A stretch of 64,000 nucleotides of DNA, taken from positions 1 through 64,000 of the forward strand of contig NZ_JBGMWH010000004.1 of assembly GCF_041514305.1 (NCBI RefSeq), given 5' to 3'. Position numbers and translations under genes: made by a program. Below the pieces are notes generated by a model, which saw only the letters and a program-made list of their open reading frames with translations, did no database searches and had not been told where the DNA came from. Shown here piece by piece: positions 57,137 through 64,000 of this stretch; positions within the stretch are counted from its first letter, which is position 1; every line of letters starts with the position of its first letter. The stretch is from Salinarimonas chemoclinalis. GTDB taxonomy: Bacteria > Pseudomonadota > Alphaproteobacteria > Rhizobiales > Beijerinckiaceae.

Positions 57137-58069
57137 TCAGGCCTTGACGCCGGCCTGCGCGGCGACCTCGGCCGCGAAGTCGCTCTCTTCCTTCTCGATG
57201 CCCTCGCCGAGCGCGTAACGCACGAAGCCGCCGATCGCGATCGGCCCGCCGACCTTGCCCTCGGCCTCCTTGAGCACCTGGGCGACGCTCTTGGAGGGGT
57301 CGTGTACGAAGGACTGCTCCAGGAGGGTGACCTCCTTGTAGTAGGACTTCAGGCCGCTCTCGACGATCTTCTGGAGAACGTGGTCGGGCTTGCCGGCGTT
57401 CTTGTCGCGCAGGATCGCCGACTCGCGCTCGACCGTCGCCGCATCGACGCCCGACGCGTCGACCGCGACCGGGTTCGTCGCGGCGACGTGCATGGCGATC
57501 TGGCGGCCGAGGGTCGCGAGCTCGTCGGTGTTCTCGCCGGCCGACTCGAGCGCGACGACGACGCCGATCTTGCCGAGACCCTCGGCCACCGCGCCGTGGA
57601 CGTAGGAGGCGACGACGCCCTCGCCGACGCCGACCTTGGCCGTGCGGCGCACGGTCATGTTCTCGCCGATCGTGGCGATCAGCTCCTGGAGCTTCTCGCC
57701 GACCGTGCCGCTCGCACCCGGGTAGGAGGCGGCGGTGAGGCCGTCGACGGTGCCGTCGGTGTCGAGGACGAGCTTCGCGGCCTGGGAGACGAAGGCCTGG
57801 AACTGCTCGTTACGGGCGACGAAGTCGGTCTCGGAATTGACCTCGACCACGCCGGCGGTCTTGCCGTCGCGCAGCTCGACGGCGACGAGGCCCTCGGCCG
57901 CGACGCGACCGGCCTTCTTGGCGGCCTTGGCGAGGCCCTTCTTGCGCAGCCAGTCGACCGCGGCCTCGATGTCGCCGTCGGTCTCGCCGAGCGCGTTCTT
58001 GCAGTCCATCATGCCCGCGCCGGTCTTCTCGCGCAGGTCCTTCACCATCGCCGCGGTGATGTTCGCCAT
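57137..58069 (-). CDS. tsf: Elongation factor Ts
   Basis: This 310-aa guanine-nucleotide exchange factor reloads EF-Tu. The N-terminal UBA-like domain (MANITAAMVKDLREKTGAGM) and the DCKNALGETDGDIEAAVDWL segment, the TDFVARNEQF core motif and the C-terminal hairpin are complete. It lies 125 nt downstream of rpsB on the same strand and ends at a strong terminator. The ATG at 58069 begins the universal MANI start. Confidence 0.97.
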   Translation of the reverse strand: MANITAAMVKDLREKTGAGMMDCKNALGETDGDIEAAVDWLRKKGLAKAAKKAGRVAAEGLVAVELRDGKTAGVVEVNSETDFVARNEQFQAFVSQAAKLVLDTDGTVDGLTAASYPGASGTVGEKLQELIATIGENMTVRRTAKVGVGEGVVASYVHGAVAEGLGKIGVVVALESAGENTDELATLGRQIAMHVAATNPVAVDASGVDAATVERESAILRDKNAGKPDHVLQKIVESGLKSYYKEVTLLEQSFVHDPSKSVAQVLKEAEGKVGGPIAIGGFVRYALGEGIEKEESDFAAEVAAQAGVKA

Positions 58070-58194
58070 GATCTCGGGTCTCCGTCATGAAAGGAGCCCG
58101 GCGGTCCGCTTCTCGGCACGCCGGGCTGATGTCGTCACGGGCGCGGCCCCACCGACATCGCAGGAATGCGACGCGGCGATGACGCTCGGGCGGG

Positions 58195-59238
58195 TTACGC
58201 GGCGGCGGCTTCCAGCATGGCGCGCGCCTGGGCGACCCAGCCGTTCTGCGCGATCTTGCCGTTGAGCTTGAGGTCGGCGTCCAGCGCGGCCGCCTCCTCG
58301 TCCGTCAGCGCCGCGATCTGCCAGTAGTGGAAGACGCCGCCGTCGTTGAGGGTCTGCTCGAGCTCCGGGCCGACGCCGGTGAGCTTCGAGAGGTCGTCGG
58401 GCGCGCCGCGCGGGGCGGCGAGGCGCTCGAACGTGTCCGTCTGCTCGACCGCGAGATCGACCGGCGCCTCGGCCGGGCCGGCGGCGACCTCGGGAAGCTC
58501 CTCGACCATCGGGGCCTCGGAGGCGCCGATGTCGATGCCCAGATCCCCCTGCGAGCGGGAGATGCCGTCGAGTGCGGCCCGCGCGATCAGGTCGCAGTAG
58601 AGCGCGATGGCGCGGCCGGCGTCGTCGTTGGCCGGGATCGGGTAGGTGATGCCGTCGGGGTCGCAGTTGGTGTCGACGATGGCGGCCACCGGGATGCCGA
58701 GGCGCGTCGCCTCCTTCACCGCCAGCTGCTCCTTGTTGGTGTCGATCACGAAGATCAGGTCGGGCACGCCGCCCATGTCCTTGATGCCGCCGAGCGCCCG
58801 CTCGAGCTTGTCCTTCTCGCGGGCGAGCATCAGGCGCTCCTTCTTGGTGAGGCCCTGGGCCCCGCCGGCGAGGATCTCGTCGACCTTGCGCAGGCGCGTG
58901 ATCGAGCCCGAGATGGTCTTCCAGTTCGTCAGCATGCCGCCGAGCCAGCGGGAGTTGACGTAGTACTGGGCCGAGCGCTTGGCGGCGTCCGCCACCGCGT
59001 CCTGGGCCTGGCGCTTGGTGCCGACGAGCAGCACGCGGCCGCCGCGGGAGACCGTGTCGCTCACCGCCTGCAGGGCGCGGTAGAACATCGGCACCGTCTG
59101 GGCCAGGTCGATGATGTGGATGTTGTTGCGCGTGCCGAAGATGAACGGCAGCATCTTCGGGTTCCAGCGGTGGGACTGGTGGCCGAAGTGCGCGCCGGCC
59201 TCGAGGAGCTGGCGCATGGAGGTGTCGGGAAGGGCCAT
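58195..59238 (-). CDS. rpsB: 30S ribosomal protein S2 with C-terminal extension
   Basis: This 347-aa protein has the full S2 core (residues 1-235): LLEAGAHFGHQSHRWNPKM, RAVEAVSD-like helix pairs, SRWLGGMLTNWKTI and ANDDAGRAIALYCDLIARAA. A linker rich in Ala, Pro and Glu (about 245-275) leads to an extra C-terminal domain of about 70 residues (LSKLTGVGPELEQTLNDGGV and FHYWQIAALTDEEAAALDAD) that looks like a helix-hairpin-helix unit. E. coli S2 lacks this part, but it is common in Rhizobiales. The ATG at 59238 has GGAGAG upstream. tsf follows on the same transcript. Confidence 0.96.
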   Translation of the reverse strand: MALPDTSMRQLLEAGAHFGHQSHRWNPKMLPFIFGTRNNIHIIDLAQTVPMFYRALQAVSDTVSRGGRVLLVGTKRQAQDAVADAAKRSAQYYVNSRWLGGMLTNWKTISGSITRLRKVDEILAGGAQGLTKKERLMLAREKDKLERALGGIKDMGGVPDLIFVIDTNKEQLAVKEATRLGIPVAAIVDTNCDPDGITYPIPANDDAGRAIALYCDLIARAALDGISRSQGDLGIDIGASEAPMVEELPEVAAGPAEAPVDLAVEQTDTFERLAAPRGAPDDLSKLTGVGPELEQTLNDGGVFHYWQIAALTDEEAAALDADLKLNGKIAQNGWVAQARAMLEAAAA

Positions 59239-59353
59239 CTGATTCTACTCTCCGGTTCTAGCCTCCGCGGGGCCGCGTTCCGGCTTCGTCAGCCGGCACC
59301 GGGTGCGTCGCGCCGTCTGGGCACGACATGGCTCCGCGTGTGGGATGGGCGCG

Positions 59354-59382
59354 CATATACGGGCTCGGGACGGCGAATGCAA
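59354..59382 (-). promoter_or_regulatory. Putative rpsB-tsf promoter
   Basis: On the minus strand TTGCAT (59377-59382) is followed by 17 bases and TATATG (59354-59359). The start near 59347 would leave a leader of about 108 nt with a hairpin CCGGC-TGACGAA-GCCGG, which might serve S2-dependent control; that function is only a guess. Confidence 0.45.
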
Positions 59383-59402
59383 GCGCGGTGGGCGGCGCTC
59401 CT

Positions 59403-59936
59403 TCACCCCCGCGTCGGCGCGAGCGGCCGCACCGCATCCCCCGCCCGGATCGCCCCCTCCCGCTCGACCAACGCGACGAGCCCGCGCTTTCCCTTCGCCG
59501 CCTTCACGAACGCGAATTCAAGCTCGCGCCGGCCGTGCGCGGCGGCGAGCTTGCGGCCGGGCTGGCGGCAGGGCGGGTTCGCCTCCGTCACGAACAGGGT
59601 CGCGCCCGACGGGAACAGGAGCCGCGTCCCCGGCGGCGTCGCGCCGAGCGCCGGCGCGCCGGAGAGGACGAGGTTCGCGCCGAGGTCGGCGGGGTCGACC
59701 TCCTGGATGCCCAGCGCCTCGGCCACCTCCGCCAGTTCCTCCACCGACACGAGCGACACCTGCCGCGTGTTGGCGATCGGCGTGCCGCGCGCGTGCCAGG
59801 GCGTGCGCGCATCCGCCTTGCGCACGAGCCCGTGATGGAGATCGCCCGAAAGCCCGCCGAAGACGAGCGCGGCCTCCGGGACGGGGCGGGTGCGGAAGTC
59901 GGGGCCGGGGGCGAGGAGGAGGGTGTGGAGGTGCAC
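59403..59936 (-). CDS. MOSC domain protein
   Basis: This 177-aa protein is a single MOSC domain: GGLSGDLHHGLVRKADARTP, NTRQVSLVSVEELAEVAEAL, ADLGANLVLSGAPALGATPP and the conserved cysteine in TEANPPCRQPGR. MOSC domains handle sulfur or molybdenum cofactor chemistry. Alone, they may reduce N-hydroxylated bases in partnership with electron donors, but the substrate here is unknown. The start is GTG at 59936, which begins the first strand VHLHTLLLAPG. It starts 8 nt after the stop of the DUF4276 gene, so it may be read on the same transcript. Confidence 0.88.
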   Translation of the reverse strand: MHLHTLLLAPGPDFRTRPVPEAALVFGGLSGDLHHGLVRKADARTPWHARGTPIANTRQVSLVSVEELAEVAEALGIQEVDPADLGANLVLSGAPALGATPPGTRLLFPSGATLFVTEANPPCRQPGRKLAAAHGRRELEFAFVKAAKGKRGLVALVEREGAIRAGDAVRPLAPTRG

Positions 59937-59944
59937 GGGCGGGC

Positions 59945-60604
59945 TCAGGCGGGTGCTAGGCGCTCGAGGCGCGCGATCCAGGCGTCGAACCGGGGGCAGG
60001 CCGCGCGCATGGGCCCGAGCCCGATGCGCGCGCAGATCGGTGGCGCGTGGCGCAGCTTGGTGCCGCTCGCATAGCGCTGCGGCATGCCCTGCGTCCAGGC
60101 CTCCAGCCGCTTCGAGGGCGCGGTCGCCGCGCCGTCGTTCAGGTCCTCGGGGCCACCCAGCGGCGCGAGCGCGCGTTCGATGATGCCGGCGAGGTCGTCG
60201 CGGCGGAAATGCCGGGCGACGACGTCCGGCGCGCTCAGGAGAAGCGCCTCGAACTCGTGCCGCTGGACGTAGGGGACGAGATTGGCCGGCGCGCCCAGAG
60301 CCTCGTGGATGCGCGCCTCGAGCGCGTCCGCGCTCTCGCCCGGCGCACGGCCGCCGAAGGCGTAAAGGTCGTAGAACGTGGTCACGTGGCCGTCCGGAAA
60401 TCCGGCGAGGAGCCGCCGGAGCTGGAGGCACACGCGATCGAGGTTCACCCCGCCACCCCGCGCGCGGCTCCCGTCGGCGTTGCGGCCGGTCGCGATCAGG
60501 ACGGGCTGCGGGAAGACGCCGAGGGCTTCGAGGTGCGGCGCGAGCACGTCCTCGACGAAGCGCTCCTCGGTCTGGCCCTCGACATGGACCGCGAGACGGA
60601 CCAT
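59945..60604 (-). CDS. DUF4276 protein (TOPRIM-like), partner of an AAA ATPase
   Basis: This 219-aa protein fits the DUF4276 family: VRLAVHVEGQTEERFVEDVL at the N-terminus, VTTFYDLYAFGG in the middle and VPYVQRHEFEALLLSAPDVV later. The conserved Glu of VEGQTEE and the Asp of FYDLY are arranged as in TOPRIM nuclease domains, so a metal-dependent nuclease is plausible. Its ATG at 60604 shares one base with the stop of the AAA ATPase gene (TGATG). ATPase-plus-TOPRIM pairs include known anti-phage systems such as AbiL, PARIS and OLD-type nucleases. A defence role is inferred. Confidence 0.85.
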   Translation of the reverse strand: MVRLAVHVEGQTEERFVEDVLAPHLEALGVFPQPVLIATGRNADGSRARGGGVNLDRVCLQLRRLLAGFPDGHVTTFYDLYAFGGRAPGESADALEARIHEALGAPANLVPYVQRHEFEALLLSAPDVVARHFRRDDLAGIIERALAPLGGPEDLNDGAATAPSKRLEAWTQGMPQRYASGTKLRHAPPICARIGLGPMRAACPRFDAWIARLERLAPA

Positions 60605-61686
60605 CAGGGCCGGCCTCCGATGAGGTTCCTCTCCCACATGTCGCCGATGCCGTGGTCGGAAGCCCAGGGCGCGACCTCCGCCTCCGTGAGGCGCCGGAAG
60701 GTGGAGGCGTCGTCCACGCGATCGACCATGATCACGTCGCGCCAGCCGAAATGATTGGCGAATGTGGGAGACTGCGTCGCGGCGATGATCTGCACCCGCG
60801 GCGCGATCTCGTGCATGAGCGCCGCGAGCTCGGCGAGCGCCGCCGGGTGGAGGCCGAGCTCGGGCTCGTCGAGGACGATGGTGGAGGGCGGGTCGGGCTG
60901 CAGCAGCAGCGCCGCGAGCGCGACGAAGCGAAGCGTGCCGTCGGACAGGTCCGACACGTCGAAGAGCGGATCGCGCCCGCGATGGCGCCAGCGCAGGCGG
61001 ATCGTGTCGGGGTTGAGCGCCTCGGGCCGCAGGACGAAGCCGCCGAAGAAGGGGGCGACGCGACGCAAGGCGTCGCTGACGCCGGTGAGGATGTCCGGGT
61101 GCTTCTCCTGGAGATAGTACAGGAAGGCAGCGAGATTGCCGCCGTCCGCATCCAGGCGCTCGGGCTCGGTCAGGCGCGACAGGCTGCGCAGCGGCGCGAA
61201 CGCCGACGTGTCGTGGAAGTGATAGACGCGCCAGTTCTCGATGGGCTCGTAGATGTAGCGAGGGATTTCGGCTGCGGCATCGGTACGGCGAAGCTGCGTC
61301 TCGAACTGTCGGGGTACGCCGATCGAACGCCCGTAACCATGTACGCTGCATTCCTCATTCGCGAAAAAGAGACCGCCGTCCGAGGTAGGCTCGAGCGTCG
61401 CAGAATATTCGCTCAGATCTGAGCGGAAGTAGACTCTCAGCTGTGAGGTGTTGCTGGGTCCGAAGAAGAGCACCTTCTCGATCCCGCCCTGCTTCGCGAC
61501 GTAGTCCTGCAGCTCCTCGCGGGCGAGACGGGCGATGAAGGGAAAGAAGCCGACGAAATTGCTCTTTCCGGCGCCGTTCGGCCCCAACACGATGTTGATA
61601 TCGGCGAACGGAAGCTCCTCGATCGCGCGGATCGACTTGAACCCCTTCAGGGTGAGCGTCTGGAGCTTCCGGAACTTGTTCTGCAT
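60604..61686 (-). CDS. AAA family ATPase of the SMC/RecF-like (AAA_15/21) class
   Basis: This 360-aa protein has an ABC/SMC-type ATPase head. The Walker A motif GPNGAGKS is at residues 35-42 after LKGFKSIRAIEELPFADINI, the signature-like segment DLSDGTLRFVALAALL is near 280, Walker B is STIVLDEPELGLHP, and the switch His/Gln follows in IIAATQSP. There is no long coiled coil. The ATG at 61686 is a best guess; an ATG at 61707 adds seven residues and neither has a good ribosome-binding site. In 61321-61440, 66 of 120 bases are G or C, far lower than in the flanking dnaE (48 of 60 in 62221-62280), so the gene was probably acquired. Confidence 0.87.
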   Translation of the reverse strand: MQNKFRKLQTLTLKGFKSIRAIEELPFADINIVLGPNGAGKSNFVGFFPFIARLAREELQDYVAKQGGIEKVLFFGPSNTSQLRVYFRSDLSEYSATLEPTSDGGLFFANEECSVHGYGRSIGVPRQFETQLRRTDAAAEIPRYIYEPIENWRVYHFHDTSAFAPLRSLSRLTEPERLDADGGNLAAFLYYLQEKHPDILTGVSDALRRVAPFFGGFVLRPEALNPDTIRLRWRHRGRDPLFDVSDLSDGTLRFVALAALLLQPDPPSTIVLDEPELGLHPAALAELAALMHEIAPRVQIIAATQSPTFANHFGWRDVIMVDRVDDASTFRRLTEAEVAPWASDHGIGDMWERNLIGGRP

Positions 61687-61757
61687 CGAGCCCGTGTCGG
61701 CCTGCATGCGCGGCGCAGCCGCCTGTTCCGTCAGGATCGGCGACCCTCCCCCTCCGG

Positions 61758-64000
61758 TCAACTGATCTCCACCCACTCCACCCCCGGCACCGCCCTGAGC
61801 GCCCCCGCGATCTGCGGCGTCGCCAGGTACTTGCCGGGCAGCTTCACCTCCACCTCCTGCTCGCCGCCGTCGAGGATCAGCACGAGGGAGACCTCGCCCT
61901 CGCCGCGTGCCTTCAGCCGCTCCTGCACGGAGCGCACCGGTCGCTCGTCGCGCAGGTAGATGCGCATGCCCTTCTGGTGCTTGGCGATGGCCTCGTCGAG
62001 CGGCTCCACGGCGTTGATGCGCGCGCGCACGTCCTCGCCCTCGACGCCCGCCTGCACCACGAGCACCACCGCCGAGCCGGGCTCGAGCTGGTCGCGGAAG
62101 CGCTGGAGGCCCTCCGAGAAGACGATCGCCTCGAAGTGTCCGGACTGATCGGACAATTGGAGGATGCCCATCTTCGAGCCGGACTTGGTGCGCCGCTCCT
62201 GCCGGTCGAGCACGGTCGCGGCGAGGCGCCCGACGCTGGCGCCGGCGCGGACGGAGCGCACGAAGTCGCTCCAGCGCTGGACGCGCAGCTTGCCGAGGAG
62301 CTCGGAATATTCGTCGAGCGGATGGCCCGAGAGGAAGAAGCCGACCGCGTCGTACTCGCGCTGCAGGCGGTCGGACGCCGTCCACGGCTCGTGGTCCGGC
62401 ACGCGCAGCGAGACGTCCGCCGAGGCGAGGCCGCCGAACATGTCGACGATCCCCGTCGTCTCCGCCTCCGCCGCCTGGGCGGCGAGCGACAGCATCGGCT
62501 CGATCGCCGCGAAGGCGCGGGCGCGGTCGGGCTCGAGGTCGTCGAAGGCGCCGGCGCCGACGAGGTTCTCCAGGATGCGCTTGTTGACGCTCTTCGGCGG
62601 CAAGCGCCGGGCGAGATCGGCGAGGTCCGCGAAGGGCGTGTCGCCCCGCGCGGCGACGATCGCCTCCATCGCCTGCCGGCCCACGCCCTTCACCGCGGCG
62701 AGCGCGTAGCGGATGGCGCCGCCCGCCACCGAGAAGCGCACCTGCGAGCGGTTGATCGACGGCGGCTCCACTTTGATGCCCAGCCGCTGCGCCTCCCGGC
62801 GGAATTCGGAGAGCTTGTCGGTGTTGTCGATGTCGAGGTTCATGGACGCCGCCAGGAACTCGACCGGATGGTTCGCCTTCACCCAGGCCGTCTGGTACGA
62901 GACCACCGCGTAGGCGGCGGCGTGGGACTTGTTGAAGCCGTAGTCGGCGAACTTGGCGAGCAGGTCGAAGATCTCGTCGGCCTTGCCCTCCTCGATGCCG
63001 TTCGCCTTGCAGCCGTCGACGAAGCGGACGCGCTGCTTGTCCATCTCCGCCTTGATCTTCTTGCCCATTGCGCGACGCAGGAGGTCGGCGTCGCCGAGCG
63101 AGTAGCCGGCGAGCAGCTTGGCCACCTCCATCACCTGCTCCTGGTACACGATGATCCCGAAGGTCTCGCGCAGGATCGGCGCGAGCTTCGGGTGCGGGTA
63201 CCAGCCGCTTTCGTCCCGGCCTCGGCCGAGCTTGCGCTCGCAATAGACCGGGATGTTGGCCATCGGACCCGGGCGGTAGAGGGCGACGAGCGCGATCAGG
63301 TCCTCGATCCGGTCGGCGCGCATCTCGACGAGCGCCTTGCGCATGCCCGCCGATTCCACCTGGAACACGCCCACCGTCTCGCCGCGCCCCAGCATCTCGT
63401 AGGTCTTCGGGTCGTCGAGCGGCAGGTTCGAGAGATCGACGGCGACGCCTCGCTCCTTCAGGAGATCGACGGCGTTGCGCAGCACGGTGAGCGTCTTCAG
63501 GCCGAGGAAGTCGAACTTCACCAGCCCCGCCTGCTCGACCCACTTCATGTTGTACTGCGTGACCCGCATGCCCGTCTTCGGGTCGCGGTAGAGCGGCACG
63601 AGCTCCTGGAGCGGCCGGTCGCCGATGACGACGCCGGCGGCGTGGGTCGAGGCGTGGCGGTGGAGGCCCTCCAGCTTCTGCGCGATGCGCAGGAGCCGCT
63701 CGACCACCTCCTCCTGCTCGGCCGCCTCGCGCAGCTTGGGCTCGTCGGCGATGGCCTGCTCGAGCGTGACGGGCTTCGCCGGGTTCTGCGGCACGAGCTT
63801 GCAGAGCTTGTCCACCTGCCCGAAGGGCATGGCGAGCGCGCGGCCGACGTCGCGCAGCACGCCGCGGGCGAGCAGCGTGCCGAAGGTGATGATCTGCGCG
63901 ACCTGGCGCTCGCCGTAGCGCTCCTGCACGTAGCGAATCACGTCCTCGCGGCCGTCGACGCAGAAGTCGATGTCGAAGTCCGGCATCGAGACGCGCTCGG
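61758..64000 (-). CDS. dnaE: DNA polymerase III alpha subunit, C-terminal part (window edge)
   Basis: This is the replicative polymerase alpha subunit, cut by the window edge so that its N-terminal part is missing. At least 746 residues are present. It starts within the palm domain at the catalytic motif PDFDIDFC, with both aspartates, and the third aspartate is in LVKFDFLGLKTLTV. Then come the fingers (GLHRHASTHAAGVVIGDRPL), SHAAAYAVVSYQTAWVKANH, the helix-hairpin-helix region (KSVNKRILENLVGAGAFDDL) and the OB-fold (FVRSVRAGASVGRLAATVLD). It is DnaE1 type by its C-terminal domains. An ATG inside the palm is not a real start. The gene stops 71 nt before the AAA ATPase gene. Confidence 0.97.
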   Translation of the reverse strand, partial: ERVSMPDFDIDFCVDGREDVIRYVQERYGERQVAQIITFGTLLARGVLRDVGRALAMPFGQVDKLCKLVPQNPAKPVTLEQAIADEPKLREAAEQEEVVERLLRIAQKLEGLHRHASTHAAGVVIGDRPLQELVPLYRDPKTGMRVTQYNMKWVEQAGLVKFDFLGLKTLTVLRNAVDLLKERGVAVDLSNLPLDDPKTYEMLGRGETVGVFQVESAGMRKALVEMRADRIEDLIALVALYRPGPMANIPVYCERKLGRGRDESGWYPHPKLAPILRETFGIIVYQEQVMEVAKLLAGYSLGDADLLRRAMGKKIKAEMDKQRVRFVDGCKANGIEEGKADEIFDLLAKFADYGFNKSHAAAYAVVSYQTAWVKANHPVEFLAASMNLDIDNTDKLSEFRREAQRLGIKVEPPSINRSQVRFSVAGGAIRYALAAVKGVGRQAMEAIVAARGDTPFADLADLARRLPPKSVNKRILENLVGAGAFDDLEPDRARAFAAIEPMLSLAAQAAEAETTGIVDMFGGLASADVSLRVPDHEPWTASDRLQREYDAVGFFLSGHPLDEYSELLGKLRVQRWSDFVRSVRAGASVGRLAATVLDRQERRTKSGSKMGILQLSDQSGHFEAIVFSEGLQRFRDQLEPGSAVVLVVQAGVEGEDVRARINAVEPLDEAIAKHQKGMRIYLRDERPVRSVQERLKARGEGEVSLVLILDGGEQEVEVKLPGKYLATPQIAGALRAVPGVEWVEIS

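Noticed and set aside
59290..59346. The rpsB leader hairpin as a riboswitch
   Set aside because: It is only a short GC stem with no recognisable riboswitch core; S2 autoregulation is possible but not shown.

Overview
This 64 kb window is chromosomal DNA of a very GC-rich alphaproteobacterium, most likely in the Hyphomicrobiales (Rhizobiales). The evidence is a DUF1153/SciP gene beside flagellar hook genes, the order dnaE ... rpsB-tsf ... pyrH-frr-uppS-cdsA-dxr-rseP-bamA-lpxD-fabZ-lpxA-lpxI-lpxB, LpxI instead of LpxH, a ribosomal protein S2 with a long C-terminal extension, a double-length dCTP deaminase, and the DUF2126/ATP-grasp/transglutaminase operon. A species-level assignment is not justified. 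No phage, insertion sequence, integrase, rRNA or CRISPR array was seen. Because of the GC content most long open frames are antisense shadows and were left out.

Layout. 0-7 kb: tRNA-Met(CAU) with a good promoter, a Cache-domain chemoreceptor, a small methyltransferase, mnmA, then fliK-flgD and sciP with terminators. 7-17.5 kb: envelope and secreted proteins (L,D-transpeptidase, fasciclin, dienelactone hydrolase), dcd, and a tightly overlapping three-gene operon of a large DUF2126 transglutaminase, a circularly permuted ATP-grasp/alpha-E protein and a second transglutaminase. 17.6-20.3 kb: a patatin phospholipase and bdhA, separated by a DUF4160-DUF2442/HTH gene pair that has its own promoter with a perfect palindrome filling the -10/-35 spacer. 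20-31 kb: moaA, a DUF971 protein, an L,D-transpeptidase, tRNA-Val(CAC), an S10 peptidase, a protein-lysine methyltransferase, an M3 peptidase, a radical SAM protein (PA0069 family) under an SOS-type box, a glycosyltransferase-like protein, moaB, a YafY-type regulator and RidA. 31-43 kb: acs, a small copper cluster, a YkuD protein, a response regulator with a stand-alone cyclic-nucleotide domain, a Phd/VapC toxin-antitoxin pair, a second chemoreceptor, a rhodanese, a GNAT protein, xthA and an amidase. 43-64 kb: an orphan BrnA-type antitoxin, then the long minus-strand run of lipid A, outer-membrane assembly, isoprenoid, phospholipid and translation genes, an outer-membrane beta-barrel, rpsB-tsf, MOSC, an AAA ATPase-DUF4276 pair and the C-terminal part of dnaE.

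The core of the window is vertically inherited housekeeping DNA. Four small accessory insertions stand out by local base composition or context: DUF4160-DUF2442 (about 19 kb), Phd-VapC (about 37 kb), BrnA (about 43 kb) and AAA-DUF4276 (about 60-61.7 kb). The first and last are the best candidates for under-described systems. Several genes start with TTG or GTG (moaA, lpxA, lpxD, the S10 peptidase, pyrH, both transglutaminase-type proteins, GNAT, MOSC); these starts were chosen from ribosome-binding sites, overlaps and family length.
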